A DNA stretch of 64,000 nt from Drosophila persimilis (GCF_003286085.1 NW_020825288.1:23436001-23500000), one strand, 5' to 3'; shown: positions 48,410 through 61,100, numbered from the stretch's first letter. Numbers and translations are program-made. Notes: generated from the letters alone by a model not told the origin.

Positions 48410-48691
48410 GCGCCACTTTTTGCAAAAAGAACCCCAGGAAAGTGTGCGTTTATTGATAAATTGTTGGCGTTCGATATAGCCAAATACTTGATTTAATAAC
48501 TTGAACAAAGGAAGCAGCGTTTCGTTCGTGTTCCTGCAGAAAAATCATCAAAAAGGTAAATTATGTAAACAATATGCAAAGCAAATCCAATGGAGTCGGT
48601 CGCCATTTTGTTTTTCCTGACGCCGCTGCAGAAAAAATGTTCTGTACATGACGAAAAGTAAATGGTTTGTTAAATTTGCAGTCCCACAACC

Positions 48692-51600
48692 ATGAATATG
48701 GATGCGAACAATGCAGTGGAGAATCGGGAGAAGGAGCGCGACCGTCGCGGCCGTGGCGCCCGAGGATCTCGGTTCTCTGATGCCGATGGAAATGGAAATG
48801 CCGGTGGCGGCGGTAATATTGGCGGCGGGGGTGGAGGTGGTGGCGGCAACATGGTCCGAGACAGAAGCCGTGAACGGCGCAATTGTCGAGTCTACATCTC
48901 GAACATTCCCTACGACTATCGGTGGCAAGACCTGAAAGATCTGTTCCGACGCATCGTCGGCTCCATTGAGTACGTGCAGCTGTTCCACGACGAGAGCGGC
49001 AAGGCACGCGGCTGTGGCATTGTCGAGTTCAAAGACCCCGAAAACGTGCAAAAAGCCATGGAAAAGATGAATCGATATGAGGTCAACGGCCGTGAGTTAG
49101 TCGTCAAGGAGGATCATGGCGAGCAGCGCGATCAATACGGAAGGATTGTCCGTGATGGCGCCGGCGGTGGCGGTGGAAATGTCGGCGGCGGCGGAGGAGG
49201 TGGCAACAACGGCGGTGGCGGAGGAGGCGGCGGCAGTGGTCGCGACCACATGGACGACCGGGACCGCGGCGGCTTCTCCAGACGCGACGATGACAGATTG
49301 TGAGTACTTTATGTGTTCGTCTATCTCTATTGTTTTTCTCGATGTTCTAAGCAGGAAAGCAAGGTTCGTAGCACGCAAAAAGTATTGAATCCTTACACAC
49401 TTCTCAATCGGCAGTCGTTTCTATGAAGGCAAATCAATCGAATCGTATCAATCTGCAGAAGCGGTTTTTGTATCCACCCACGAGTACGAGTACACGGATA
49501 CTTCGCATACTTGTCGAGCGTAGGCTCTAGGAAGAACTCTCATCATTTATTTATCTGCCATACAATTCCAAAAACTGTACACTAGGATCTTTAAAATACC
49601 AAATACTCTTAAAATACCTGCCACGAATTGAAAAACTTATCATTAAAAGGATTTTCGGATTTGTCGAGCGTAGGTTGTAGGCTCTTTTACTTACCATAAA
49701 CGTACGAGTATCTGCTATGAATATTCCATTCCCATATTTTTGTCCAGCTTAGGCTATAGAATATATTACCTACTGTTGAAAGGATTCCGAACTGAAAAAC
49801 GTATGTCATAGGGTTCCATGAACAGTTGTACATTTAAAGGATTTGTGTCGGATATCTGTCGAGCGTAGGCTGGTAGATCTTTTACCTTTCGTTATTGCAG
49901 CAGTTCCGCAGGGAAATATTTTTCTATTTCTAGTCGAAGTAAGAGTACAGATAGTCTTCTATTGCAAGAGCTACCGTATAATCATATTTATATGTAGACT
50001 AGGATGATGGCAAGTCAATCGCAATCGCATTTTTGCGCGTGAAAAGAGAAGTTAATTTTCCAGTAGAAGAACTTTTATATTATGAATGGGCTACTACCAG
50101 AGACTTTATTCAAATAGGATCTGCAGTTGACTTTGTATTTGTCCTATATTGCTATGGGTTTTGAAGTAGCATAACTTTTTGATCGAGAATTTATTTCCGG
50201 CTCGCACTACTGTGAAGAAATATCAGAAAGGCACTTTCTAATATATGCTACCTATGGAACATGGTCTCGTCAGGCTCGGCATGTAAATATTCTGTTAGGT
50301 AGTGTGGGACGGAGGAGGAAGGAAATACACGTTTAAGGAGGAGACTGCGACTGCGACTCCGACTCGTCTCGTCATCGGTATCGGAATCAAAATCTTCTTC
50401 TCAGCTGAAATTTGTATTTCGAAGATAGACAACATTTACATCAGTGCATAATTATTTTCCATCACTTGCAAAGCTGCTATTATGTATATCAACTAAGGAA
50501 TTGTGTGTGATGCGGTGCGATGTTTGATAGAAGAATGGGAAGGAAGGTAACAAACCACTTTTACACGTCTGCAATCGTGCCGGCTTTCTTGGCATCTCTC
50601 TCATTCTGTCGTAGCTGAAGCTTATCCTTGCTATCCTTTTGTTATTTTTCTCTCTGGATCTTTGGCTTCTTTTTCTAGATCTGGGCGTAATAATTTTAAC
50701 ATGATGTCAAATGATTATAATAATTCGTCGAATTACAATTTGTATGGGCTTTCTGCTTCGTTTTTGGAGAGTCTGGGCATAAGTGGACCTTTGCATAATA
50801 AGGTTTTTGTTGCTAATGTGAGTATATAGTAATTTTAATTTCCAATAATTCCAATATGTATTCTGTATTCGACCTGTACCCGAACCGAACCGCACGGCAA
50901 AAGATGTGCGGAGTGTGCTCTGCTGTGCATATGGAAGTTTCTTATGGGGTCTCGTCTGTTTCGTATTTATAACCCACCCAAGCATAGGCCATATTTTTGG
51001 GGCTCTGTTTATTTTTCCTGCCCCTCGTACTGCTGATCTATAAACTGAAGAATAACTGAAGACTGCAACCCTTTAATCCCTTTAATTTTGATCACGAGCA
51101 TCCCCCGAATGCGGGTTTGGGAATGATTTACTTTCTAAACTGCCGAAGAAATAGTTGTTCTGGATCATGTTTGCGCATAGAGTATTGGATAAAACATAGA
51201 TTATTGGACAATGTCTAATAATATAAGGAGCTTCATTCGTACTTTGGTGTCTAAAAAAATTCAATTAAAAAAATAAGAGAGTAATTTCGAGATTCTCCTT
51301 ACCCTCCAAAAGAGCAACGGCATTGCTGTCTCCAACAAATTTCGTGTTTCCAAATCAATATTTAAAGATTTGTTTTAAAATTATTGGGCTTTTCAAACAA
51401 CCTCTGTCCTCTGTCATTATTCAATAGACAGAAAGGTAATGGTGTGTCCTTCGCGTGTCCTATTTCCTATTCCGTCATTTTGTTCATCAAATGGGTTATA
51501 AATATGAAGCAGTTGCGGTTCGTACGGCAGTTCAAACGTCGACTTCTTCGTCTTGGGCTATCGACTATTTTGCTTTCAGTCAACTGGAATCAAGGCTGGA

Positions 51601-53058
51601 ATGATTCAGTGTGTCCCTGGCCCTGATCCTGCTCCTGCTCCTGATATTGTTATCTTTTCGCAGCAAAGCTTCTGGTCTTCAAGGTCGGCTTTTGATACGA
51701 TTTCAGGGGCCGAAGATACATGTATATGTAGATTGCACGTGACTAATTTGTTTCAAACACTCTCTTCAGCTGGACTACAAGGTGGATAACAAGAAGCTCA
51801 AGCAGGTGTTCAAGCTGGCCGGCAAAGTGCAGAGCGTGGATCTGTCCCTGGACAAGGAGGGCAATAGTCGCGGCTTTGCTGTGATCGAATACGATCATCC
51901 CGTGGAGGCAGTGCAGGCCATTTCCATGCTGGATCGTCAGATGCTCTTCGATAGACGCATGACCGTTCGTCTGGATCGTATTCCGGACAAGGGTGAGGGT
52001 GTCAAACTGCCCGAGGGACTGGGCGGTGTGGGCATTGGCCTAGGTCCGAACGGTGAGCCACTGAAGGACGTGGCTCACAATCTGCCCAACGGCGGAAACC
52101 AAGGCCAGGGCCAGCTGTTGGGAAATGTTCAGCAAGGCGGACAGCTGGGCTCTGTGGCTGCTGGCCAGGGAGGCGGTGGCGTTAGCAATGCCAGCAATCT
52201 GCTGGGTAGCCTGACGGGAGTGATGTTCGGCAACAATGCCTCGTCCATCCAGCCCTCCCCTGTGGCCCCAGTGCAGAAGCCCAATCTGGGCAATAACTCG
52301 GGCGCCGGCGGGCTGAACTTGAACAATCTGAACCCCAGCCTTCTGGCCGCTGTGGTCGGCAATCTGGGAAACCAAGGTGGCAGCCTATCCAATCCTCTGC
52401 TCACTTCATCCCTCAACAACTTGGGCCTCAGCCTGGGCAACTCTGGCGGCAATGATGATCCCATTTCTTCGGGCAACGTGGGTCTTTCCAATAACTACAG
52501 TAGCGGCGGCACTGGAGGTGGCAATAACTACAGCTCTGGCGGAAACAATCCCTACAGTGGCGGCGGAGTTTCCGGCGGGAACGTTGGATATAATGCCTAC
52601 AGCAGCTCTGGGGGTGTTGGCGGCGGCAATGGAGGAGGCGGCTTGGGCAACCAGCAGGACGGCAACGACTACAATTCTGGCAACAATCTGGACATTTTTG
52701 GCGGCGGTAGCAATGTGGGCAATGCCAATTCTGGTGCTGGCAACGCAGGGGCTGGCTCTCGCAAATCGGACACGATTATCATTAAGAATGTGCCCATGAG
52801 CTGCACCTGGCAGACGCTGCGCGACAAGTTCCGTGAGATTGGGGATGTCAAGTTTGCCGAAATACGTGGAAATGATGTGGGTGTTGTGCGATTCTTCAAA
52901 GAGCGCGATGCCGAGTTGGCTATAGGTAAGTCTTTTGCAATTATGGACTGAAAGTGCAGCTGAACTAATTGTGGATTCTTACACCCTGTTCCCCCTTTGC
53001 AGCGCTCATGGATGGCTCTCGTCTGGATGGTCGCAACATTAAAGTAACGTACTTTTAA
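48692..53058 (+). CDS. rump: rumpelstiltskin, hnRNP M-type RNA-binding protein
   Basis: Four coding exons: 48692-49299, 50679-50817, 51770-52925 and 53003-53058 (1959 nt, 652 aa), all in phase. RRM1 has RNP2 VYISNI (residues 67-72) and RNP1 KARGCGIVEF (from 104). A poly-Gly linker follows, then the FLESLGI segment. RRM2 starts KVFVANLDYKV across exons 2/3, with NSRGFAVIEY. A Gly/Asn/Ser-rich stretch of over 200 residues precedes RRM3 (about 580-650, from TIIIKNVPMSC), which ends the protein at KVTYF. The fly protein binds nanos and oskar mRNA for germ plasm localisation and also acts in the nucleus. The poly(A) signal AATAAA is at 53409-53414. Confidence 0.95.
49300..50678 (+). other. rump: rump intron 1, with a degenerate 15-bp repeat
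   Basis: This 1.4 kb intron has no coding content. TGTCGAGCGTAGG recurs at 49512, 49662 and 49857, and a diverged copy (TGTCCAGCTTAGG) occurs at 49741. Each is preceded by similar AAAGGAT-TCGGAT or GAAAAAC words, so it looks like an old tandem array. Confidence 0.6.
50818..51769 (+). other. rump: rump intron 2
   Basis: This 952-bp intron between the two halves of RRM2 (donor AAT|GTGAGT, acceptor CTCTTCAG|CTG) has no supported feature inside. A short tract of CTGCTC/CTCCTG words lies near 51625-51640. Confidence 0.8.
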
Positions 53059-54022
53059 GTTAGCGGTTTAAGTTTAAAGTGTATTTACTCTGTAATAGTT
53101 AAGCGAAAAAACATGAAAATGAACCACAGCCGCCGAACGCCGCATTGTTTGATGACCAATGAACGGACTTTCTTTATTCCACAAGCAATACAGCCATGCA
53201 GCCATACAACCATATGTATGTGAGGCACAGACACAGACACAGAAGAGTTCATCCCATATACATTTTATTCTCGTATAACTTTTATATATATATAAATTCA
53301 TATTATTATGTACTCTAATATTAAAAAAATAACTGACGTTCCAAAACCACAGCCCACAAATCCGAAGACGCAATTCTAATGTTATTTCTAAGCGATTGAA
53401 TTACAGCCAATAAAACAATGCAAAATCCCATTGTTAAACATTGTTCACGTTCAAGTTAACAATTTGTGGAGTACGAATGTTAGTTGAAATGTTTTATTAT
53501 ACTCAAGGAAGTAAGGATTGGATTTTACAAGTTATTGATCTCGGAGCCTTCAGATATTTAAGCCCTCGTCTTCAGGCATGGCTCTGTCTCTCTCAACGAG
53601 TCCTTAAGGGCAGTAAAGGCATGGTTTCCATGACACTGTCACTGCTCTTTCCCCCACCGCTCGGTAAGTACAGTTTACACCCGGAAAAAAAAATAATCCC
53701 ACCATCGTAGTCGCATCCCCAGATATTGAACATTTCAGATGCTCTACGACTATAGCACTATTGATCCTGTCCGTCTGAAGTCTCTTAAAGCGTTTTTATA
53801 CTCTAGTAAAATACATTTGTATAGTCGCATAACAAGATTAGGTTTGCGGTGGGGTAACATTTTGTGGAATAGTAATGTTGAAATGTTATCTTTTTATTTA
53901 TAATGGTTTCTTAATCTCTACAAGCATGAGTGACTTGAATGGTCATACTATAAGACTGTCTACAGGGTTTCGGTCCATGAGGATTCCATCGCTTGTGTAA
54001 ATGGGAAAGGTATACGACGTTC
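53059..54022. other. tail-to-tail 3' UTRs of rump and CG8149
   Basis: Besides the rump 3' UTR, the minus-strand AATAAA at 53898-53893 lies about 125 nt after the CG8149 stop. The 0.5 kb between the two poly(A) signals contains no supported gene. Confidence 0.6.
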
Positions 54023-55028
54023 CTACTTTGGGGTAGCGGCTGCCGGCGCAGTCTTGAAACGTTCCAAGCGTGCGCGCGCCTTCTCAGAGTAAATGGCCTT
54101 TGACTCTGGCGTAGCAGCAGCAGTAGCTGGAGTCGAAGAAGCCTCAACTGCTGTACCAAAACGCTCCTTGCGCTTCAGCAGGCGCTCGTCGGCCAGTGTC
54201 TTTGTGGTCTTCTCGGGAACCACACAGCCAAAGCGTTCGGCGCGACGCTTAAGAGCTTCCTTTTGCTTTTCGTCTGTTTCCTTGTTTCCTTTATTAGCCA
54301 CAATTGATGCGCTCGAGGACTTGTTAATTGCAGTTGCAATAGACGCAGTTGCGATAGTGGGGGTGATGCCGAATTTCTTGGCCCGGAGGTTCAAACGTTC
54401 TTCTGCGGTTAGTTCAGTGAGCTTCTTGTCCGCGGACTTTTCGCCTTCCTTGCTTCCTCCAACTACAATGGGGATGCGTTTGGTTTTGGTTGGAGTTTCC
54501 TCTGGCGTATCCTTATTAGCTGTGGGAGCCCCGTTCTCCTTGGATGCAATGGTGGGCGTCGTTGTACAGCCTGCTGTTGTCGATGCCAGCTGAGAGTTAT
54601 TTCTTTTGAGCACAATCTTTTTGGCAGGCAGGGCTGCTGCTGCAATCGTTTTCTCGTTGAGGGCGCTGTGTTCATCCAACAGCAAATCGGGTACTATTGC
54701 AGCTGTCGGCGTGCCCACCGGGCTCTTGAGTAGCTCATCGTCATCGTGCTCGTCCCCAAGCAGCTTGTCTTCATCATCGTCGGCCAGGGAAACGTCATCA
54801 TCGTCTATGGCATCTGCTATGGCGCTGTCTTCAAGCGAGATATCACCCTCCAACAGAGCCGTCTGCAAGCGATCCTGCAATTCATTTTTGTTTCCATTAA
54901 CAGGCAGCCCACGCATTTTCAGCTCGCGCTTCAAATCAGCAACCTTAGGGACGCAAGCAATTAGTCGAATTTTGTAATGCTTATGCTGGTCAACTCACCT
55001 TCATTTTGGTAACGTCGCTTTCCGGCAT
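54023..55028 (-). CDS. CG8149: SARNP/Tho1-type SAP-domain mRNP protein
   Basis: Two exons on the minus strand, 55028-54999 (MPESDVTKMK) and 54943-54023, give 316 aa. A SAP domain follows the start: VADLKRELKMRGLPVNGNKNE and on to about residue 45. An acidic stretch (DEDKLLGDEHDDDE) follows. The C-terminal half has four related short motifs: NLRAKKFGI, KRRAERFGC, LLKRKERFG and ARLERF. In the SARNP/Tho1 family such R-x-x-R/K-F-G motifs bind the helicase UAP56 (Hel25E) and help package mRNA for export; the assignment here rests on SAP plus motif order. The CG number is from memory and from gene order. Confidence 0.88.
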
Positions 55029-55118
55029 TTTTCGCTGTTTTTTGTTTTATAAATTTTATTATTAACTTTTTGCTATTGACAAATGTGAATTAGAGAACTA
55101 GCGATGGCACTATCGGCA

Positions 55119-55361
55119 CTATCGATGGTGCCAACTGTCGATTCTTGTTCAAATCGTCTCTGATAAGAGGACTCGCCTTGAGGAACAGAATATTAATATG
55201 TTCCTTTTCTTAAATAAGAATTTTTGGCTTATAAAGAAATAATATAAGTGTTGCTTAAAACAAATAATTGAATTTTAAACAAATTTCTTCAAATTCAATT
55301 ATTTCAATAGACTATCGATGTTTTTTCTAAAAACTATCGTCTACTATCGATGGTGCCAACT
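55119..55361 (+). promoter_or_regulatory. pair of DRE-like 19-bp direct repeats upstream of CG8149
   Basis: The 19-mer ACTATCGATGGTGCCAACT occurs at 55119-55137 and 55343-55361, 224 bp apart. Extra CTATCG words lie at 55111, 55314 and 55333. The ATCGAT core resembles DREF/BEAF binding sequence, and the block begins 90 bp upstream of the CG8149 ATG on the divergent side. Confidence 0.5.
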
Positions 55362-55400
55362 ATAGATACCGAATATACCGAAATAAGACGCTATATTTTT

Positions 55401-55423
55401 TAAATATACCGTAAATATACTGA
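55401..55423 (-). promoter_or_regulatory. Ohler motif 6-like element (minus strand)
   Basis: On the minus strand the sequence reads GTCAGTATATTT then ACGGTATATTT, the first part matching the core promoter consensus KTYRGTATWTTT. The same 23 bases occur on the plus strand at 63694-63716 upstream of the syntaxin gene. A start site for an unidentified minus-strand transcript, or a copied promoter fragment, is possible. Confidence 0.4.
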
Positions 55424-55741
55424 CTGGATAATCGATGAAGCTGCGCGCCAAAGTCGAATTGTGTGAAAGTGAATGAGAGTCAAGTGATTTTGAGTGGGAA
55501 ACACTTCCTGCGACTGTGCAGACACGTGTGATTGCGCATGGCATGGATGATCGCCAGTACACAAATCCCTACAACGCGGTAATGTTGATCTCCTGCAAGA
55601 TAAACATGGGTCCAGAGGATCGCCATACTCGTTGCTAACTTGTCCTAAGTTGGCCAAGAGGCAGACCTTTTTGCTATTTGCCAGCGAAGAAATTAAAAAA
55701 GGATACGGTGTGCTCAGTATCTGTTAATCCGCCTTACCTAG

Positions 55742-55817
55742 TAAATATAATGCGCGATCGGGTCAAAGTCCACGGCACGGATATTCTTGACGGAAAGCGG
55801 CTGCCTTTCGTATTCTA
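55742..55817 (-). pseudogene. possible decayed exon of an LDL-receptor/LRP-family beta-propeller
   Basis: On the minus strand an acceptor (AACATTTTAG|AATACG) opens a frame reading EYERQPLSVKNIRAVDFDP and then IAHYIY, followed by TAG and a donor (TAG|GTAAGG). The pattern L-x-x-x-N-I-R-A-V-D-F-D-x-x-x-x-x-I-Y-W is typical where LRP YWTD repeats begin, with the expected Trp replaced by a stop. No adjoining exons were found, so I read it as a fragment of a duplicated or mobilised receptor gene. Chance similarity cannot be excluded. Confidence 0.35.
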
Positions 55818-55871
55818 AAATGTTCATAGGCGTGAAATAAACTAACAAAATATCAAAAATGTAATTATTCA

Positions 55872-55962
55872 ATCAGCTTTAATAGTGTCATATCAGCCAG
55901 ATTTGAGCAGTGTCATATCAGTCAGCTTTATTAGTGTCACAGCTGTCAGCTTTATTAGTTTC
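55872..55962 (+). repeat. short tandem repeat with CAGCTTTATTAGTGTCA units
   Basis: Three to four imperfect units of the form TCAGCTTTATTAGTGTCATA occur, with spacer variants (TCATATCAGCCAGAT, TCACAGCTG). It looks like a minisatellite; no function is evident. Confidence 0.55.
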
Positions 55963-58162
55963 ATAGCTTCTGACCCTTAAGTCAATGCTAACACTGAAGG
56001 CGCCAATTTGAAACGCCAATTTGACAATAAATAAACAATCGTATCTCACATTTTGTTAGATTCGCATATCAACTAGCCAGAACTGAAAGGCTTTATTCCA
56101 GAACACTCGTATAACTTTGTACTGTGGATTGTTATTGGATCTCATAATATTTGTTTTTGTCACTTCAATTTCGGTCGCCCTCCCCCTCATGTTCTCGCCG
56201 ATGCGGACGGAGACGGATCCCGTAGATAAGATATAATATATGAGTGCCGTTCAGAAATAGCACCCGTACACCCTACACTCCACCCATCGCCCGAGCAAAC
56301 GCAAGCCCCGACCGGAAACGGGAAATGGAAACGCAATGCAATATTATCTTTTGTCGCCTGTTTCTGATGCTATTCTTAATCCCTGTCCGTCCCTTCAGCG
56401 AATCGGATTCGTTGTGTCTGGCGCTGAAAACACTGGTGCATGGCCTTGAGAACAGTGCAGTTTTCTCGCTTACATCAATTCAACGTTCGGCAAGTGCTCC
56501 TAGTAGCTGCACCTGCTGGCTCTCCTTTAGGTACGCCTACCCATTGCTCCTTTTTTCGTCTCTCTTGGTATTTCCATCCCCACGCTCCCTGTTTCTCCGT
56601 CGCAACTGCACACATGGCATGGTTGCAACATGCTCAGATTCAGAGGCAGATGCTGGCGTAAGTAAGTTCGAGTGGCTGTACCTAATTGGCACTGCTGCAC
56701 ATTCATATTTATTAATAATTTTCCGGCACTTCTGTTTGCTCTGACCGCCAGGCTTGGAGGTCGCAGCCTTTGTCACTTAACCCTCGTGCCTCCAAAGAGT
56801 GGCACGGCCAGTGCAGTGGTAGTTCTAATTAATGTAATGCTTGAACTCATTTGCCGCCGTTCCACATAATAAACGCCACGCCACTCTTTTGGTCATACTC
56901 GTGGACGGACAAGCCAAGTATGGTGTTCTTGGCTTTAATTACAGTTACAGCCGCCCGTCACAAAGCTTTGGGCACACACGCACTCGCTGGACAGTGGCGT
57001 TGGTTAATGGCTTATGACAGATATTTGAATTTGGGCTTGGACAGAGCCAAGCAGAGGGATTACGCAAGCGGATTTACTCTGTTCTGTCTGGTTCTCTGCA
57101 AAGATACTCGTACATTTCGTTCCTTCAAACATTTTAGACCCTTTTACAAAGCAGTTGATCCTGCGTAAAGAGAAGTTCAGTTCCTTTCCTTCCTTTCCAT
57201 CGATCCTCACTACGGTGGCAGAGGCATTTTTGCAAAGTATCTGAACTCTGTTCTGGGTGTAAACAATGACTAATTGATAAGTGCAATCGGCTGATAAACT
57301 CTTATTTCCAGTAACACTACTCTCACTCTCTCTCTCTCTCACTCTCTATCTTTCTCTCAGCACTTCTTAGAAGCCCGCCCACAACCAACAAAAAAGAGGA
57401 ACGACTCTGGGCTTACTTATCAGACCTACAGCATACAGTTCGCTGCCGCTCTGGCCAGCTGATAAAGCGAAAGAAAGCCCCGCACGAAACAGAGGCAGGC
57501 AGTCCAGAGCCAGAGCTAGAGAGCCGAGCCGAGCCGAGCCAATGAAGCAACTGGTTCTCTCTATTTGTGGCGTCGTATCCGTCCGATACAAAAATTGCTG
57601 CCTCTCAGATGCCTTGCGACTGCACGAGTGATCGGTTGTGTTGTGGTTTTGTGTACGTTGATTTTTCCGCTCTCGTTCGCGCCGCTGTTTGTACGCCTAA
57701 CCTGCAGCTCCTCCGCCCGTTGGCTGCGATCAGTTCGGACGTCATCGCCAGACGTGTCGCTCGATTGATTATTGCAAAAAGAAAAGCTTCGAGTACGTCG
57801 TATCTATAAGTACGTGTCTGTGCAAAGTTATACGCATGTGAAATCAAGTTCACTTTAGATGCAGCTTGGCCAAAAACAAAGTTTACATCATTCGATATTC
57901 GAAATCAACAGCCTTCGACCTTGCGTGCTTTTGTGTGCTGTTCTGTGCTCTTTGTGCTCTCTGTGCCTGTGTGGCTATATTTTGTGTAAACATTGTTAGC
58001 ATAGATCAGTGGAATCAGTGGATGTGGATCCGTGGATAGCTGCTGGGGAAGACGGGCTCCTCCAACCTACCAGGGCCAGCGCCCGCACCCGTTCCCGAGA
58101 GGCTTTCGTGATCGTTTCTTTATCACCTGAGTCACTTTGTATGGCGCTCACGTCACAGCCAG

Positions 58163-58188
58163 CCCCCCCCCCCCCCCCCCCCCCCCCC
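58163..58188 (+). repeat. run of 26 C residues
   Basis: An uninterrupted C homopolymer, rare at this length in fly DNA. The exact count is prone to sequencing and assembly error. Confidence 0.85.
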
Positions 58189-61100
58189 AACGCCCCCGCC
58201 TCTGTCTGGTCTGGTCTGGTCTGTGCAGCTCTGGAATGTCTCTCTCTTCTCCGCTCTCCGCTCTTCCCAGCCGACTGTCTCTCTCGCTCTCTAGATCTGT
58301 GCGCCTTTATGGGTTCGTCCGTTACCATTTTTAGTTAACAAACAATTATATGGTTACACAGAGCCATTTAGAGGCCATTGCAGGAAACAAAATACGTGCC
58401 TCCACACCACCTACTCCACCACCCCCCACTCCCCACTTCCACAGGCCCATCCGCAGAGACACATCAAATCAGTAATCAATTTATTCCGACCTATGGCACA
58501 ATAAATACTCCGTATTAACCTCAATTAATTTAGCTAATTGAGAGCGCGTGCCCTCGCAATCTGCCATTTGATTCTGTTCTGAATGCGTCGTTCTCTATGG
58601 TTCTCGCCTTCGACCAGGTAACAGTAACGGCAACAGAACGGTAACCATAGCCGTAGTTCTAGTTATCGCCGTTGCTCTTTCAAGTCCAATTCCCTATATA
58701 TGCGCACTCACACCCATACGGATCTAGTATCTTATCTAATCAGTTTATTAAATACGAAAACACAGCGAGAAACCATAAAAGAACCCACACACACACACAA
58801 TTCCTCATTTATTTTTGCGAAAAAAAGAGGAAGACCGCTCCGCTACCACAGCTAAACTTTTGTGCACTAGTAGGGGTAGAGATTGGGTGGATAGCTTTGG
58901 AGCACCAATAAAATCTAGTTTTAGAAGTGCAGATTGTGCTTGGCCTAATGAAAGCACTTCAGACTTTCTCCTGCACTGGATTGGCTTGGCCTCTATCCTC
59001 AGCTATTTAGCTCCTAAAGAATAGTTTCGCCTGTCTCTGATACGTCAAATATGACTACTCTTATTCTCAGTTAATCCAAGAAAGATAAGGTAAAATTATA
59101 AAAATTGTGATATTGACTAATCCCGGTTGGAGATTATGGAGTTGTGAGTAATATATTGACTAACTCGCTGTTGGAAAACTGTTTATTTATGGATGCTGTA
59201 TATGGGAAAGGGGAACGGAACGATGCACCCATTTACTGAGACTCACAAGCAAGGCGCTGATAAGGCGCAGTCCACAAAGGACTGAAGTGAACCGAGCTGA
59301 ACCAGACTGGCAATTGCACATGAGTCTGCTCTATAGTGGACATTAAGTGTCGTTTAAGTCAAATAAAAGCTTCAAGACCTCCTCCTCCTCCTCCCCTTCA
59401 TCATCATGTGCAATGTCAGTGGTCTGGCCAACGAAAGACTGCAGCTAGAGTGTGAAATGTTGCAAGTGTTCCAAGAACACTCCAACAACAACAAATACGT
59501 AACTTGATATGTAAAGTAAAGTTTACAAGAGGCCAACCCCACTGAACAGAACAGATAACAAAGCGACGGATCGGAGAATATTGTATATGAGTTATAATAC
59601 ACTCCCTCCATACAATACACTCTTTATATTGTATACAAGGGTATTACAAAAAGAGCTCAATTATGTTTAAATAATTTATTATGAGTATTAATTACAATGC
59701 AAGCAATGGAGCGGCTTCCCGGCTTCCCGGCTTGATAAACAGTTTCCGTTTATTTTCGGCTCTATGGGAGATATGTATGTATGTGGCATGGTACTTGGAT
59801 TATTTATAGGGCGTATTGAAGTTCTCTGGAGGAGTTTAACCTGCACTTTCCATCCATTCCCGTTGGCTGTTCTCACACCTGTTCTCTTATCCGAAAGCTA
59901 TCGGAAACTGTATTGGGAATGTTCCACTCATTCAGAAGTTTTCGGCGGTATTGCTTAATCAGCTGGTTGTATAAATAGCAAAGCATATGTATGCCTGAGT
60001 AGCATTGGGACTTAATTATTTGCACGCTCTTGTAGTCACTAAAACAGCTCCCAAAAGCTGTTCTGTTTGTTTATAATAATTTAAAATGCGTCCAAAAAAA
60101 GAGCCAAAAACAAGAGGCTAGGTTTGCTGTTTATTTAGTTTCGTTCCGGCTCTCGGCCCCAAGTTTGTTGTTTTGTGATTTTTGGTAGTGCCGTGGCCTC
60201 CACCTAATGGCCAATTGTTCGGACGCAGTTTGTTTAGATTTTTGAGCGAAAAAAAACCTGTTTCTATTTGTGGATTGCTGTTGCTATTTTTCAGGCACGA
60301 ACTCGTCCGATTTACTGTTGGTAACGTCATTCAATCAAACTTATGCACATTAGGGCATATTTGGATTCAAATTTCCATCAATCGAAAATATATCAAACTT
60401 TATCGTTCATTGAAACATACATATTTTCCAAAGGCTAATGCAATAGAAACACAGCACTTAACCTTAACCGCAAATGAAGATCCCCCTCCATCAATGATTA
60501 GACTTAATTGTGCGGACCCCGAGCATCAAAGTGCTCCCAGTCAAAGTTCAGACTCTGTAGATCGCGTGCCAATAGCAAGAGTACATCGCATTTAACCCCA
60601 AGTTTGTGAAGCACAGAAAATGGATCTGAATAACTAAGTATACTTATATAGATATATCTTCCCCGACACTGATCAACCGATCGGTTTGAGTGCTCAAGTT
60701 TTCGAATCGAATGGGCTAAAGTTCAAATGAAATCATTCGGGTCGAACGGTAACATGTTGATGAATGTCACAACGGAACCGGTTCGGTTCTGTTGTTTTCC
60801 TCTTTGTTGTATCAGCTGTGCTGAGGCAGGCTGCTGGCTTTCATGTGTGGGCTGGTCTTCCACCTTTCCGTGGGATGAGTCACTACTAGAATCTGAGGAA
60901 CAGCAAGGCAAGTGTGGTCTAGGCCTTCTATTAGAAGCTCCACATTGAATGTGTGTAATTATATTCGGTTTGCATTGTCCGAGATTCCATCCCAGTGACA
61001 GGGATGAGTCATATACCTACAAGATAAATAATTCCCGGAATTCCGATGAGTTTTCTGCGTACGGAGAGACCGCAAGATTCCCCAAGCCCAGGTTCAGGCC

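Noticed and set aside
56244..56744. 166-codon plus-strand frame with hydrophobic stretches
   Set aside because: The frame begins at GTG, residue composition looks random, and there is no recognisable family or flanking exon.
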